Source of the DNA: Nematostella vectensis
Lineage: Eukaryota > Cnidaria > Anthozoa > Actiniaria > Edwardsiidae
Length of the DNA stretch: 64,000 nucleotides
Direction: 5' to 3'
Assembly (NCBI RefSeq): GCF_932526225.1
Contig: NC_064040.1
Location: 11,446,856 to 11,510,855 of the forward strand
Shown: positions 44,401 through 55,075 of the stretch, in pieces
Position numbering within the stretch: the stretch's first letter is position 1
Layout of the letters: each line of letters starts with the position of its first letter
Notes under the pieces: generated by a model
Told to the model about the DNA's origin: nothing
The model's input: only the letters and a program-made list of their open reading frames with translations
The model's database searches: none
Translations under genes and position numbers: made by a program

Positions 44401-47220
44401 CGTGTAATTATTACATTTGCGGGCGCTATAAGGCTTTCTGTGGCGTGATCAAGAAAGTATTCATAAGAATACTAAAATTTGGCAAAAAACATAACACTCG
44501 AGATGCCTGCGGAGGAGGCTATTTCAGAGATTAACCAAAAAAATAGCTTAGAGATATAACAAAAACTAGATGACTGTTTAAAAGCTTAAATATAGGCAAA
44601 CGATATTTATAACTGACGGCCTCTTGAAAGATGTTTTTAGTTAATGATTTTAAGCTCATTTACACAACACAGGGTGGCAAACTGTTAAGGTCGCTCGCGC
44701 GTTAATTTCAACAGATCATAAACAGAGGGCGTTATCAATTTTAAACTTCGCACAGAACAGTCAATGTTTATGCGATTGCTCTAGATTTTTTACCAAGGAC
44801 GACGAAATGAATGGAGAGTGCACACATTTAAAAATAGTATTTGTATTAACAGCAATAATGTAGTAGCACATAAAAAGTAAACAACATGTTTTGCACTTAT
44901 TTGAGACTGACGCAAAATTGAGCGTTAGCTGTTTGACGACACTACCAGAATCAGTTCGATATGTGGTGATACAGCCTCTGTGAAAGTTAGAAAAAAAATT
45001 TGTGGAAAAAAAGTTAGATATATCTTAAGAATTTCGACCCGAAAAATTGACTGCGAAGTTCAGTCCTTTCGAAAAGCCTTTATTACCCGAGTTATTTGCA
45101 AATTGTGTACGATAACGCATGTCAAATTTGGTATGGCTATGTTCAATAAAAAGAAAGTTGTCACATTTTGAATAACACTACCATTTAAGAACATCTTTCG
45201 GCAAAACTGGTAAAAACACATTTTCCGCAATGTTTCAACAATCAACCGTGGAATTTTAGAGATATTTGCCAATGATAAAATTCGGTCCTTTAGACAACTT
45301 CTACGATCGACTAGCCTACATAGAAGCGCTTTGTTGGGTCAGGGGAATTTTGTGAGGAACTTTTTGTAACTAAAAGAAAGCGCACACTCATACGCACGAG
45401 CTCTTATGGTTTTGTATTTAAAACAGCTCACGCTTGACCCCCGTCTTTGCTCCCCCCTGACTGATGTGTGCATTTCCAACACGCTCTCGATTTGCATACC
45501 TCTGTGTGGCGTGAAATTAACAACCCCTGCCACCACGAAAACACAACCCGAGATAGTCCCTCACTTTAAAAAATATTCTTCTACCCCAACAAAGCGCTTC
45601 TATGTAGTCTAGTCGATCATAAAAGTTGTCTAAAGGACCGAATTTTATCATTGACAAATATCTCTAAAATTGCACGGTTGATTGTTGAAATATTGCGGAA
45701 AATGTGTTTTTATCAGTTTTGCGGAAAAATTTTCTAAAATGGTTCATTCTAAATGTTACAACTTTCTTTTTATTGAACATAGCCATACCAAATTTGACAT
45801 GCGTTATCGTACACAATTGGTGGTTGTATTTGCAAAAACTCGGGTAATAAAGGCTAACATAAACGCTTTTCGAAAGGACTATCGTAGTCAATTTTTCGGG
45901 TCGAAATTCTAAATATATATCTAACTTTTTTTTTTCTCTTCCACAGTTTTTGAACTGATATTGAACTGATTCTGGTAGTGTCATCAAAAAGCTAACGCTC
46001 AATTTTGCGTCAGTCTCAAATAAGTGCAAAACATGTTGTTTACTTTTTATGTGCTACTACATGCTACTAATGTCCATTGTGTCACCACAAGCTAACTAAG
46101 GACTGCCTTGCCAGCTATGGCTTACAGACTTTGAAGGACAGACGGGGTGAACTCTGTCTTAATCTGTTCTCGTCTATTTCCACCTGCCCTTACCATAAGC
46201 TAGCGAACATCCTACCACCTAAGAACCAGTGCAGTTATAGTCTTAGACAATCCAGAACATTCTCAATTCCGCGCTGCCGAACCAAACGTTTTAGTCGATC
46301 TTTCATCCCGGCCATGGCATCCAGTTGCACCACTAAATTTGAAGTATAATCCTAACTGAACATATCATATTCGCTCATTTTATAATATATAGCTTTCCTC
46401 TTATCATAGTCGCATTTTAGTCTATTACCTGTAATATACATAATATAGTTATATTTTTATTCCTTTTTTTTCTTTTTTACTCGATGTAAATTGCGCAATT
46501 CAGTGTTTTTTAGCTGCCATGCAATCTTTTTGAAATAAACTATCTATCTATCTATATCTATCTATCTCATTATTGCTGTTAATACAAATACATTTTTTAA
46601 ATGTGTGCACTATCCATACATTGGGTCATCTTTGGTAAAAAATCTACAGCAATCGCATAAACATTGACGGTTCTGTGCGAAGTTTAAAATTGATAAAGCC
46701 CTCTGTTTGTGATCTGTTGATTAACGCGCGAGCGACCTTAAACAATCACACATTACTACTCAAACTTTATGAAAAGCGAATTAAATTTCCACTAGGTTGG
46801 ATAAATTGCATTTGAATAAATGTGTTCGCCATGTGCAGGTGTCTAGCGTGATGTGTTAGTAAGCTTTGTGCCCGAGGGTTAACATTCAATGCTTACCTTT
46901 GGCGTATAGTGATCAAACGAATCGTTGCTGAGAAGCCTTGCGCCCAAAGCGTATATATCAGTTTGCAGAAGCAAACAAATATATAGTCCTTTTTTCGACT
47001 TAAGAGCTATATTGATAGACTTACAGCCCGGGGCCATCAAGCACAAAATCCCGCAGCTTAACGCGTCTTTGACTTGACCTGATTTAATAACTGGTGTTTC
47101 AAGGAATGAACGAGGAAATTTGATCAGATTCTGTTCCCGTCTCTTTTCTTGGTCCATGTTCCCGTAGACTTTCGGGTAAATCAACGTCAAAATAAAGGTA
47201 TTAAAAGCGATAGAATTCAT
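28466..47220 (-). CDS. Gene C: secreted PAN/apple-EGF-F5/8C protein (303 residues, 4 exons, intact)
   Basis: Exons 46897-47220, 36542-36653, 29076-29407 and 28466-28609 join in phases 0, 1, 0 to 912 nt ending TGA. The start (47220) gives a signal peptide ([20 protein letters not shown]). Next comes a PAN/apple-like module with cysteines in [15 protein letters not shown], then an EGF domain with six cysteines ([12 protein letters not shown]...CTC...C), then an F5/8C domain ([24 protein letters not shown], closing ELYGCDN). In family terms such proteins bind sugars or lipids and act outside the cell. The introns are 7-10 kb because of a BEL/Pao element (intron 2) and Gypsy and foldback elements (intron 1). 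Confidence 0.92.
32221..32286 (+). repeat. 33-bp direct tandem duplication inside the BEL/Pao element
   Basis: The unit GACGATTCGGTCGCGAAGTA-CACGCGCTTTGGC occurs twice in a row without visible differences, so the duplication is recent relative to the decay of the element. Confidence 0.85.
33592..34125 (+). pseudogene. BEL/Pao polyprotein fragment, RNase H end to linker
   Basis: This is the longest open piece of the element. It contains [16 protein letters not shown] (RNase H-like acidic residue), [11 protein letters not shown] and [11 protein letters not shown], signature blocks of BEL/Pao pol before the integrase. It ends at a stop; upstream RT text is in other frames. Confidence 0.8.
36542..36653 (-). 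CDS. Gene C, EGF-like domain exon
   Basis: Phase 0 in, phase 1 out. Encodes [33 protein letters not shown]. The six cysteines follow EGF spacing (C-x4-C-x5-C-x9-C-x-C-x8-C). The homologous exons of B and A are at 55855-55963 and 60380-60482. Confidence 0.94.
36722..36872. repeat. (AACAT)n pentanucleotide microsatellite, about 30 units
   Basis: Near-perfect repetition of CATAA/ATGTT. Open frames in all phases here ([10 protein letters not shown]...) are only translations of the repeat. It sits just upstream (minus strand) of the gene C EGF exon. Confidence 0.97.
40022..40408 (+). pseudogene. Unrecognised 128-codon ORF inside the Gypsy element
   Basis: Open frame ending just before the RT block. 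The text includes [20 protein letters not shown] and LNMLK-like helical stretches and resembles neither gag nor protease as I know them. It may be captured or inserted sequence, since the expected protease/RT start is missing here and reappears at about 40370 ([14 protein letters not shown] in other frames). Function unknown. Confidence 0.4.
40405..41157 (+). pseudogene. Gypsy reverse transcriptase and start of RNase H
   Basis: Contains [31 protein letters not shown], the catalytic [39 protein letters not shown] and the RNase H opening [10 protein letters not shown]. It is open for 250 codons, then a stop at 41157 where intact elements continue. The domain order RT-RNase H-integrase identifies Gypsy. 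Confidence 0.9.
41158..43088 (+). pseudogene. Gypsy RNase H, integrase and C-terminal tail, broken
   Basis: 41158-41622 gives [20 protein letters not shown] and [11 protein letters not shown]. Then integrase zinc-binding and core text ([45 protein letters not shown]) in shifting frames with internal stops at about 42120-42540. 42696-43088 gives the typical end ([35 protein letters not shown]). Confidence 0.88.
43303..43863. mobile_element. Probable small element inside the Gypsy 3' LTR
   Basis: Short inverted ends TTATATCCCGGTGA and TCACTGGGATATAA bound about 560 bp of non-coding DNA in the extra block of the right LTR. Inside is a perfect 15-bp hairpin, TTCTTATTGTTCTGC-AAAAA-GCAGAACAATAAGAA (43480-43514). 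The exact insertion ends are not settled. Confidence 0.5.
44689..46737. mobile_element. 2-kb foldback element with TTAA target duplication, in gene C intron 1
   Basis: The ends GGTCGCTCGCGCGTTAAT and ATTAACGCGCGAGCGACC are flanked by TTAA on both sides (44685-44688, 46738-46741). The left arm 44689 to about 45340 pairs with the right arm (45585 to about 46065 plus 46575-46737) over most of its length, leaving a loop of about 245 bp. The right arm is split by a non-LTR insertion. TTAA targets fit piggyBac- or Kolobok-like mobilisation; no transposase is encoded. Confidence 0.85.
46070..46572 (+). mobile_element. 5'-truncated non-LTR retrotransposon end, in the foldback right arm
   Basis: The open frame 46077-46349 encodes [18 protein letters not shown] and [20 protein letters not shown], typical of the C-terminus of cnidarian LINE reverse transcriptases. 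It is followed by an AT-rich 3'UTR and an (ATCT)n tail (46542-46567). The uninterrupted left arm (about 44855-44885) shows the empty target text. Confidence 0.82.
46897..47220 (-). CDS. Gene C, signal peptide and PAN/apple exon
   Basis: 108 codons from ATG at 47220 to the donor GTAAGC after 46897. Four core cysteines (SCGILC...APGC...YICLL) and the YTP-K end match the position and spacing in genes A and B (FACVFEC, ETCQTV, HICEL, YTKE), although the sequences are quite diverged. Confidence 0.85.
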
Positions 47221-47224
47221 TCTT

Positions 47225-48660
47225 GCACATTTAAAGAAGAACCGCCTGTTTGAGGTGCTCTTACTTAGGATTTGAAGTGTTAAGATAAATAAAATGCGTA
47301 TTTCTTTATCATGTACTTTGTTAATTAATTATTGAATAACCACACAGTAAGATCACCTCGATGTAATTAAAAGTTCTAGATGGGGGGCGGTTTTCCCTAT
47401 TTTCTTTTTGATTGAAGTAAATCAATGTTTCAAAACAGTTCATAAGAAGAAAGGATAATAATTCTCACATCACAATAAACCTACAACAATGTAAATTTAA
47501 AAATTAACACATATATATTATATTAGTAGGTGCGAAAAGATAGACCTGACAAAAACTTTACCAATAAAGCTTACATTAGCACTGTAGTAAATACAGTGGA
47601 ACCTCGATTTAACGAACCTCTATATAGCGAAGAAGGTATAATGAACAATTTGCTTCTTTCAGCCCGGTCAAAATTACAGTAAAATGTATGGAACAGAACA
47701 TCGATATAATGTACCCTTGCTAAAACGAAAATATTTCCCCAGTCCCATGCACTTCTTTGAAGACTTCCAAGTACTTTTCAATCCGACCCTATATACGCAT
47801 TGAGGAATTTTCCCACTCGCCCCACTTCTCCGCGTCAGTTAAGATGTCAAAATAAAGCGATTAAAAGCCATAGAACTCATCCCAAGAAGAACCCCTTTTT
47901 ATGTGTTCTTACTGAGGATGGAAAATGTTTTAAAAAAGAAGGTATTTCTCTATGAATATATTTAGTTAATCAATTATTGAATAACCGGAAAGTGTAAACA
48001 CATCCATCGATGGATTTAATTCAAACTAATCTTGGGGCAGTTTCAGAAAATTTTCTTTTTTATTGTCAATATGACATTATGAGCAGACCTATGGATATTT
48101 TTAAAATAAATAAGAATGATGAGGGTTTTAAAGATTCCTTGAATTTTTTTCAAATAATCGAAATTTTTTGGTAGTAAATCAAATCTTCAATATCTTAAGA
48201 TCTTTATAGATCGAATCAGTACCTTAGTAAAGAGTACTTATGAATAACAATGGTTCATATTGAAGCAGATGTCCTCCCAAATCCGTACATGACCGTCGTA
48301 GCAGGTGGTAAAAGGCACTCGGGGGAGGGGTAGTGGAGGGAAAGGGGTAGTCGTATTGATGGTCTAATAAGTAAGGGGATAATTACACACAGAAGGTGTC
48401 CAGGATTAGAGTCATGGAAAAAGAGCACAGCATATTATTTGACTTGTTTTTTTTTTCTTGATTTGGGTTCGCAATGGTGAACTCGTGGAATTTTTGTACA
48501 GAAAACATAAAGAGTAGAATATGTCTAGGTGATGTCCAAGTGAAATTTGACATCTGTATTCCTCTCGATACAAATTACTAGTACAGACCACACCCCCGAA
48601 CGAGGAGATTGTGTAATCAGAAAGGTTCGGGCCATTGCTAACTTTCACCCCGTCAATCAC
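47225..48660. other. Intergenic DNA upstream of gene C
   Basis: Should contain the promoter of gene C; no TATA box or other motif stands out. A mariner-like terminal sequence (TACAGTGGAACCTCGATTTA) starts at 47592 without a clear partner nearby. Text near 48000-48250 resembles the upstream DNA of genes A and B, e.g. TTATAGATC...CAGTAC with AGAGTACTTATGAATAA, suggesting shared ancestry of the flanks. Confidence 0.5.
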
Positions 48661-48704
48661 CTAGCTTTATCAGAAATTTTAGGGTTTGGTGTTGTATCAC
48701 CGCT

Positions 48705-48870
48705 TAATGCAACAACTGCCGCTTAATGTAACAACTGCCGCTTAATGTAACACTAACGCTTAATGTAACAAAAATCGCCGCTTAATGTAATAAAACAGTT
48801 AACGCTTAATGTAACAAATTCTCAACGCTTAATGTAATGACACTCGACTCTTAATGTAATAACCATAAAT
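48705..48870. repeat. Array of CGCTTAATGTAAC motifs with uneven spacers
   Basis: About nine copies of (C)GCTTAATGTAAY are separated by 6-13 bases of unlike sequence. The motif is kept while spacers vary in length and text. The motif is too short and spacing too irregular for a CRISPR array. Confidence 0.88.
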
Positions 48871-49654
48871 TTAACTAATGACGAAAATACTCATATCTCG
48901 GGATAGAAACATCGTCGGGCAACCACACTTGGAGAATGTCATGTAGGTGTCAAGGGGTCTGCATAAATAATCACGTGAGGCGTGACTTCTTTGATGACGT
49001 GTCCAGGAATGTTTCGCTTCAACGCGTTTAATAAGTATAATTTTCTATCAATTGGCTCTAGCCAGTTGCGCGTTGTTTTTCCCACCGGATCTAAGGGAGA
49101 CTTGTGAGTGAAAGTGGTAAACTCTAGGCGATTTTCCAAGCCAGTTCGTACAATTCTCCTTTTTGGGAAATACTCCTTTGCTTAGTAGTAATCTTTTGTA
49201 TCGAATTTAACGTTAAAAAGCTTTTTATAACTCATCAAAAGTCATTCACAACCCTCGAGTAAAGATGCTATCGATGTTTAGGGCATCTTGCGAATTGACC
49301 GGTTTGCGTATTACTTATCGGCCACAGGACCGAGCTCAAGACGCAGGTAATGTTGTTTCAAACGTATCAATGAAAATACTGCATTTGCCTTTGCTACCCT
49401 CTAAGATTCTTCTCTTATTTAGGTTAAATAGATCGAGGAAAATACCGGGGCATTTGCTTGCCTGTAGGACCCCTCTGTAATTTAGATATACATATAAATA
49501 TACCCGGGAAAATACTGGGGCATTTGCTTGCTCTACGAACCCTCTGTAATTTAGACATACAAAAAAATAGATCGGGAAAATACTGGGGTATTTTCTTGCC
49601 TGTAGGACCCTCTCCCCCCTCTCGGCGGCGAATCTAAGCTCACCACCTTTGTGC

Positions 49655-50490
49655 CGCCATTTTGCTTTAATCGTCTCCTCCCATTCAGGATAAGCTCTGC
49701 CCCAGAAGTGTTTCAACGTACCATGTCTATGACACTGGAAGGTTTAGAAGGCGTCGTATGTCACATGGACGATATCTTGATCCATGGGCCAACGCAAGAA
49801 GTTCACGACGAACGTGTACATCTAGTCCTCGAACGTCTCCTCAAGGCGGGAATCACGATGAATGAGAAATGAGAATTTTCAAAACACAAGATTAGGTTCC
49901 TTGGACACATCATATCCGAGAAAGGAGTTGAAGCTGACCCAGAGAAGAACAAAGCTCTCCAAGACTTCTCAAGGCCCAAAACAGTTTAAAGAACTACAGC
50001 GCTTCTACGCCATGGTCAAGCAACTTGCCAAGTTCCTTCCAGACCTTGCCAAGATCAACTAGCCCTTGCGCCAGCTGCTTATAAAGGGCCAACAATGGCT
50101 TTGGGGATCAGCCACAAGAACGGGCTTTTTAAGAGATAAAAAAGAATCTTACATCCACTGAAGTCCTAGCACACTATGACCCTGAAAAGAGAAGAATTGT
50201 CGCCGCAGACGCATGTCAGGATGGACTTGGAGCGGTCCTTATGCAGATTGATGACCTTGGCGACCGCCGCCCTTTAGCTTACGCTTCCGTTCACTCACAG
50301 ATGAAGAGAAGCGGTACGCCGTAATCGAAAAGGAAGCACTAGCAGCCGCATGGGCGTGTGACAAGTTCTCTGATTACATCCTGGGGACAACATTCTCTAT
50401 AGAAACAGATCACCGCCCGTTAGCACCCTTACTCGCAAGCACCGATCTATTAAGCTACCGCCAAGAATCCTCAGGTTTCAACCGAGGATG
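49655..50490 (+). pseudogene. Gypsy reverse transcriptase/RNase H fragment, second family
   Basis: Reads ISSAPEVFQRTMSMTLEGLE, VVCHMDDILIHGPTQEVHDE, KIRFLGHIISEKGVE, then RNase H text (ILVAADACQDGLGAVL-like and ETDHRPLAPLL-like in other frames). It contains stops and frameshifts and has no LTR nearby. It differs in sequence from the element at 37489-44021. Confidence 0.85.
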
Positions 50491-50544
50491 GCAAGTTACG
50501 CACCTGACGTGAGTAGTATTACAGGTAGGTTTAGGTGACCATTT

Positions 50545-51290
50545 CCGTCCTGATATGACGGCCGTCGGAATAGAATAGCCGTCGCACCGGCTGAATTGGC
50601 CGTCGCAACTGATACGACGGCCGTCCGAACTGAATAGCCGTCGGAACTTAATGACCGTTGGAATTGAATAGCCGTCGGAATTGAATAATCATTAGAATTG
50701 AATACCATCCGCAAATTAACCCAAATTTTACCGTAACTTGTAGCATGTCGTTTTGCGTTAGAATTAAAAAGAATATTCTCAAAAACACCTCGAAGACAGT
50801 CTCCTTTAATTACAAAATTTACTTTTGTTGTTTATTATCCTAGCCACCAAGTCCACGGTGAATAGAAAGGGGAAAGACACGTCAAGCGCTCTGTTTTTTA
50901 CTTCTAGATAATGTAAAGTCGTTTGTTGACTTAATAAAAGAAATTATAAGATTAATGCGTCTTTTGTTTACGGTCTTGTCATCCCAATACTCGATCTTGT
51001 TATGCTAATGCATGGTGTTGGGTCGCGAGGTCACGCAAAGTGCGTAAAAAAATCGTAAGGTTAACAGGTCTCTTAGATGGTACGTTCACCGGCGGAATTG
51101 CCGTCGCAATATACAACTTCACTAAACGACGGCCGTCGGATTAGAATACCCGACGGAACAGAACAACCGTCGGACTGAATAGCCGTCGAAATATGCTACT
51201 GAGCTGGAAAATAGCCGTCGCTGCTTAATTATACGACGACTCTCGGAATAGAATAGCCGTCGGAATTGATTGCCATCCCAAACGGTATGT
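50545..51290. repeat. Two arrays of ATAGCCGTCGGAATTGA-type repeats
   Basis: Left array 50545-50710 and right array 51080-51290 hold many variants of AATAGCCGTCGGAA(C/T)TGA, plus the palindrome GACGGCCGTC three times or more. Both arrays end in similar text (TTGAATACCATCCGCAAA and TTGATTGCCATCCCAAA). About 370 bp of plain AT-rich DNA separates them. They may be the subterminal regions of one non-autonomous transposon. Confidence 0.8.
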
Positions 51291-51838
51291 GCTTCGTGAA
51301 ACTTGTATTAATCATTCTCTGACGTCCAGAAACAAAACAGAATTCCTTTTGAATTTTATGAGTATATTTAACACAAGATAAGAACAATCTTCGCTTTTTT
51401 GCGTTCGTGTCGATGCCAGTATTTTTCCTATAGGGAATCTTGCCCGCTACAAAGGAATACGAGTTTAGGTTTCCTGGAAGTCAAAGTTTTACAGACTCTG
51501 AGCCACTAATTCACCAGGGGCGTGGCCTAGGGGGCCCGCCACAAACCCTAGCAGCCACAAAAAAAAAAGTAAATGTATGAGACATTATCTACAATACAGG
51601 AGAAAATGCCTCGAAAGTCCCTTTTGGGCCCCCTCCTGTTAAAAATCCTGGCTACGTCGCTGTTCACATATACAGGGAAAGAAAGTAGCAGGTTCGATTC
51701 AAAGGTGAGCCTCGATGCAACCCTGAAAATGCAAAAAAATACATACAAATACATATCAGCAGTCCGAGCGAAATTTTAAAAAGACGGAAGTGATTAAAAC
51801 TTTACCTATAAAAATCACATTAGCACACTATGTAGTAA

Positions 51839-52865
51839 TACAGTGGAACCTCGATTTAACGGACCTCTTTACAACGAGTAATAACAAACGATTTCCTTTC
51901 TTCAGCTCGGCCAAAATTACAGTAAAACTTATGAAACAGAACCTCAAGGGGGGATCTAGCTTTTCGCTGAAGGAGGGGGGGGGGGGTTGGCTCAATGACA
52001 AAGGGGGAGGGGGTAGTTTTTTTATTTTTTTAGCAGCATATACACAAAAGTACATGGCTGTCACGCTAACAAACATTAATATAAAAAAAACTTTTTGACT
52101 ACCCATCCCTAGATAAAAAACAGTCATATATAAATTTAGCGACCTCCCTCTGCGCTGTCATAGGAGGATTTATTAGGTTTTGAGGAGTCTTTCATCAACA
52201 TATCTTTTATCTTTCATGACCTTTTTAACTTTTAAAACCTGAAGCACACGTTTTTTTCCATCTCGTGTCGCTTTTATTTTATTAGGAAGTGGAACTCGTC
52301 TTCGACCTCCCCTGAATTACACTGAGAACAGATTCTGTCCTCAGGCTTTCTATAGGGACTCTGGTAGCGCCCAGTCTCGATTTTAAGTTTATGACTACTA
52401 ATCCTTAGGCGGGTGAGGGCTTTTCGTATGTCGTTTTGAAAGTTTTATAAGTTCTAAGTTTGTTTTTTTTTTACCGGGCTTTTTGGAGTCATTGCATATT
52501 TTGCCCAACCAACATTGAAATTCGATGTCTGGCAGCCTTTGCTTGAAAAGCACTTTATCTTGCTGCAAGGTATCGTTTTGCATTTGCAAAATGTTGGTTA
52601 GGGTTTCCCCTAATCCCACACGAAGCTGCAATTACTCGTACTTTTTTTAGTCAATGGGACTTATAATTATTGTCTTTAAGGTCTAGAAATGTTTTGGAGG
52701 ATATATAGGATATTATTACATATGGCTTTCTGGCAGCCCAAAGGAGGGGGGGGGGGGGGTGGCTAAACCCCCTAAAACCTCCCCCTAGATCCGCTATTGT
52801 CCCTCGATATAACGAACTGATTTTTCCAGTCCCTTAGCACTTCGTTAGATGGAGACTCTACTGTA
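51839..52865. mobile_element. Mariner-like non-autonomous element carrying a nested insertion
   Basis: Starts TACAGTGGAACCTCGATTTA and ends in CTCTACTGTA, with related inner text (CTCGATATAACGAACTGATT). Between about 51950 and 52795 lies a second unit with ends GGGGGATCTAGC / CCCCTAGATCCGC. No transposase was seen. Confidence 0.6.
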
Positions 52866-53926
52866 CTTTAAATTCAGGTGCGGATCCAGGCATGATACCT
52901 GATACGTCAACAGGTCAAAATGTTAAAGGTTGGTGAGTTACCGACCGTCTTCACTCTGCTTATTTAGGCGACAGTGTTCAGCCTTTTTGTTTTTCGTAAA
53001 TAGGACAGACACTTATTTGGATACATGAATTGCCAGTTCTGTTCAAAGAGCAACCCCCCCCCCCCCCCAAACCTTAACCTTAACTCCAACCCTATATATA
53101 TAATAGTCTTTTTTTTTATATAAAGCCATATAATTAATCGTAAGGCATTCTACGAAAATAAAGTGTCGAAAGTTTTATGTAATAATAACAAGTATTTGTT
53201 CAGGAATATATTTGGTTAGTCAATTATTGAAAAACCAAAAAGCGTAAACACCTCGATGCAATTCAAACTAAGCTTAGGGAAGTTTCAGAAAATTTCTTTT
53301 TTTGCTGAAAATGTGTTTCCAAACAGCTATAAAGGTCGTGAAACAAATAATTATCATTACATCTAACTTACAGTGGTCGCCATTCAGAAATTTACACACA
53401 TGAATCAACAATGCCTTGAAAAATACATATAGCTTGTTAGAGACGGTCAAAAATAATCTGGTGAGCTTACAGAAATGTATTCACAATAAATATAAAAATA
53501 AAACAAGCAAGCAAGACGAGCACATATTCAGGAGAAAAATATAATTAATGAGAGAAGTCTTTAACTTGTAGTAAAATAACTGTACTGAATGAACGGATAT
53601 CAGGCGACAACAAATCGTATAAAATCTAGGTCCCTTGCGCAAACTTATGGAAATTATTTGTTCTAAAGTTAGAAACATGGAACAGCTGGAGCTTTGCTAT
53701 TGTATTTTTGCGAATTTCAATATCAAGTGATTGTGAAAGTTACCCATCTTGAATCTTTGAAATATCATATTGCCTGTTTCGAGTGGGATTAGATTACTGA
53801 ATGCCAATATCTTCAGATCTTTATAAGCCACCTCAGTACTCCGAACAGAGTACTTATGAATAAAAAGGGTTCAAATTGAAGCAGATGTCGTGTTCTTCTA
53901 AGTCCGTACCGGGTCGTAGCAGGGGG

Positions 53927-54265
53927 TTGGGTACTAAGGGCACGTGACTCCAATTTTTTTTATTAGGAAATGATCTTTATGGGCGTGTCTCTGCCTCCAA
54001 ATGTTTTTTGTGTCTCTTAATCTTCCTGTATCGTGCCCCCCCTTCCCTCCAATAGTATTTGTGTTTAGAGGACAGTTGAGTGAAGTTGTGTTGAATCATT
54101 TCGTTTGATTTCTTAAAACAACGAAAATAGGGGTAGTCGTATGAGTAAGGTTAGAATAACACAGAGATTGGTGTCCAGGATTGAAAAACAAGTCATGGGA
54201 AAAGAAAGCGTAGGATATATTTTGTATACATGCCCCTAGTACCAACCCCCTGCTACGGCCCTACG
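53927..54265. mobile_element. MITE-like inverted-repeat element downstream of gene B
   Basis: The ends CGTAGCAGGGGGTTGGGTAC and GTACCAACCCCCTGCTACG are inverted about 340 bp apart. It is non-coding. The same element is at 58435-58780 in the other unit, so it predates the duplication. Confidence 0.7.
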
Positions 54266-55075
54266 GACTTAGAAGGACATTAAACAAAGGATAGTAGTAT
54301 TGATTGTCTTGTCCAGGATTGAAAAACGAGTCAAGGAAAATATTTACGTAGGAATCTTGAAAGTGCTCAGCATATTGAACTTTGGCATCTGCGGTACATA
54401 ACAACTGATTTGCTCACTTTATCACCTTGTTTGATATACAGTTTTATTAAACCCACATACTGTAAGTCTACATGAATTAATGTGGACCACCGGCAAAAAG
54501 AAAAAAAACATTTTTAACGGTAAAACGACAAAATCAATAATCAATAAATGTTTATATATAGAACAATAGTTTACTCGAGTTTACATCTAGAAACCTTGTG
54601 TTTGGATGCCTTGCTTTGCATGTATGAAAAAAATTGCGGTCTCCATATTAGTTTAATTCTATAGCAAAGCAAGCTCTTGTATTTACAAACTTTTATTCGA
54701 ATTTGAGCTAGTCCAATCAATAAAAAGTGATCTATATGGAGTGCTTGCCAAAAGTTCAAATTGCATTCGCCCTATATCTAACCTAAACTATACAAAATTA
54801 ACTGGTTAAAATTATTTTCAAATTGAACTCGAATAAATTTTATGCTTTTAATAACTTAGTTTCTGTTATCAGTTATCTATAACTTTCTGGCAAAGATAAA
54901 AAGAAATTATGTACAGGGAATATAATCCTTAAAACATGTTAAACGGAATTGGATAAGGTATTTATAATTATTAAATATTTTGGTATGAGTGAGGTGTCTC
55001 AAAAGTTCTTAATGATGGAAAGTTTGAATGGTGAAGGCATAAACACTATGTCACTGATCGATGCTGGTCTTTCGG

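Noticed and set aside
48705-48870. CRISPR-like array
   Set aside because: The repeat is only 12-13 bp, spacers are 6-13 bp and irregular, and the genome is eukaryotic.
48939-49139. 66-codon minus-strand ORF (ENRLEFTTFTHKSPLDPVGK)
   Set aside because: Composition looks protein-like, but no family, splice partner or second copy could be shown; left uncalled.
49336-49716. 126-codon minus-strand ORF with repeated FLDLFNLNKRRILEGSK-like text
   Set aside because: It is a translation of a short direct repeat (GGAAAATACTGGGGCATTTG units at 49436-49600) antisense to the Gypsy fragment.
51828-52127. ORFs rich in proline and glycine runs
   Set aside because: They are produced by G/C homopolymer stretches inside a transposon remnant.
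53481-53678. Minus-strand ORF kept in both tandem units (also 57999-58196)
   Set aside because: Its conservation follows from recent duplication; it has no start context, domain or exon borders.
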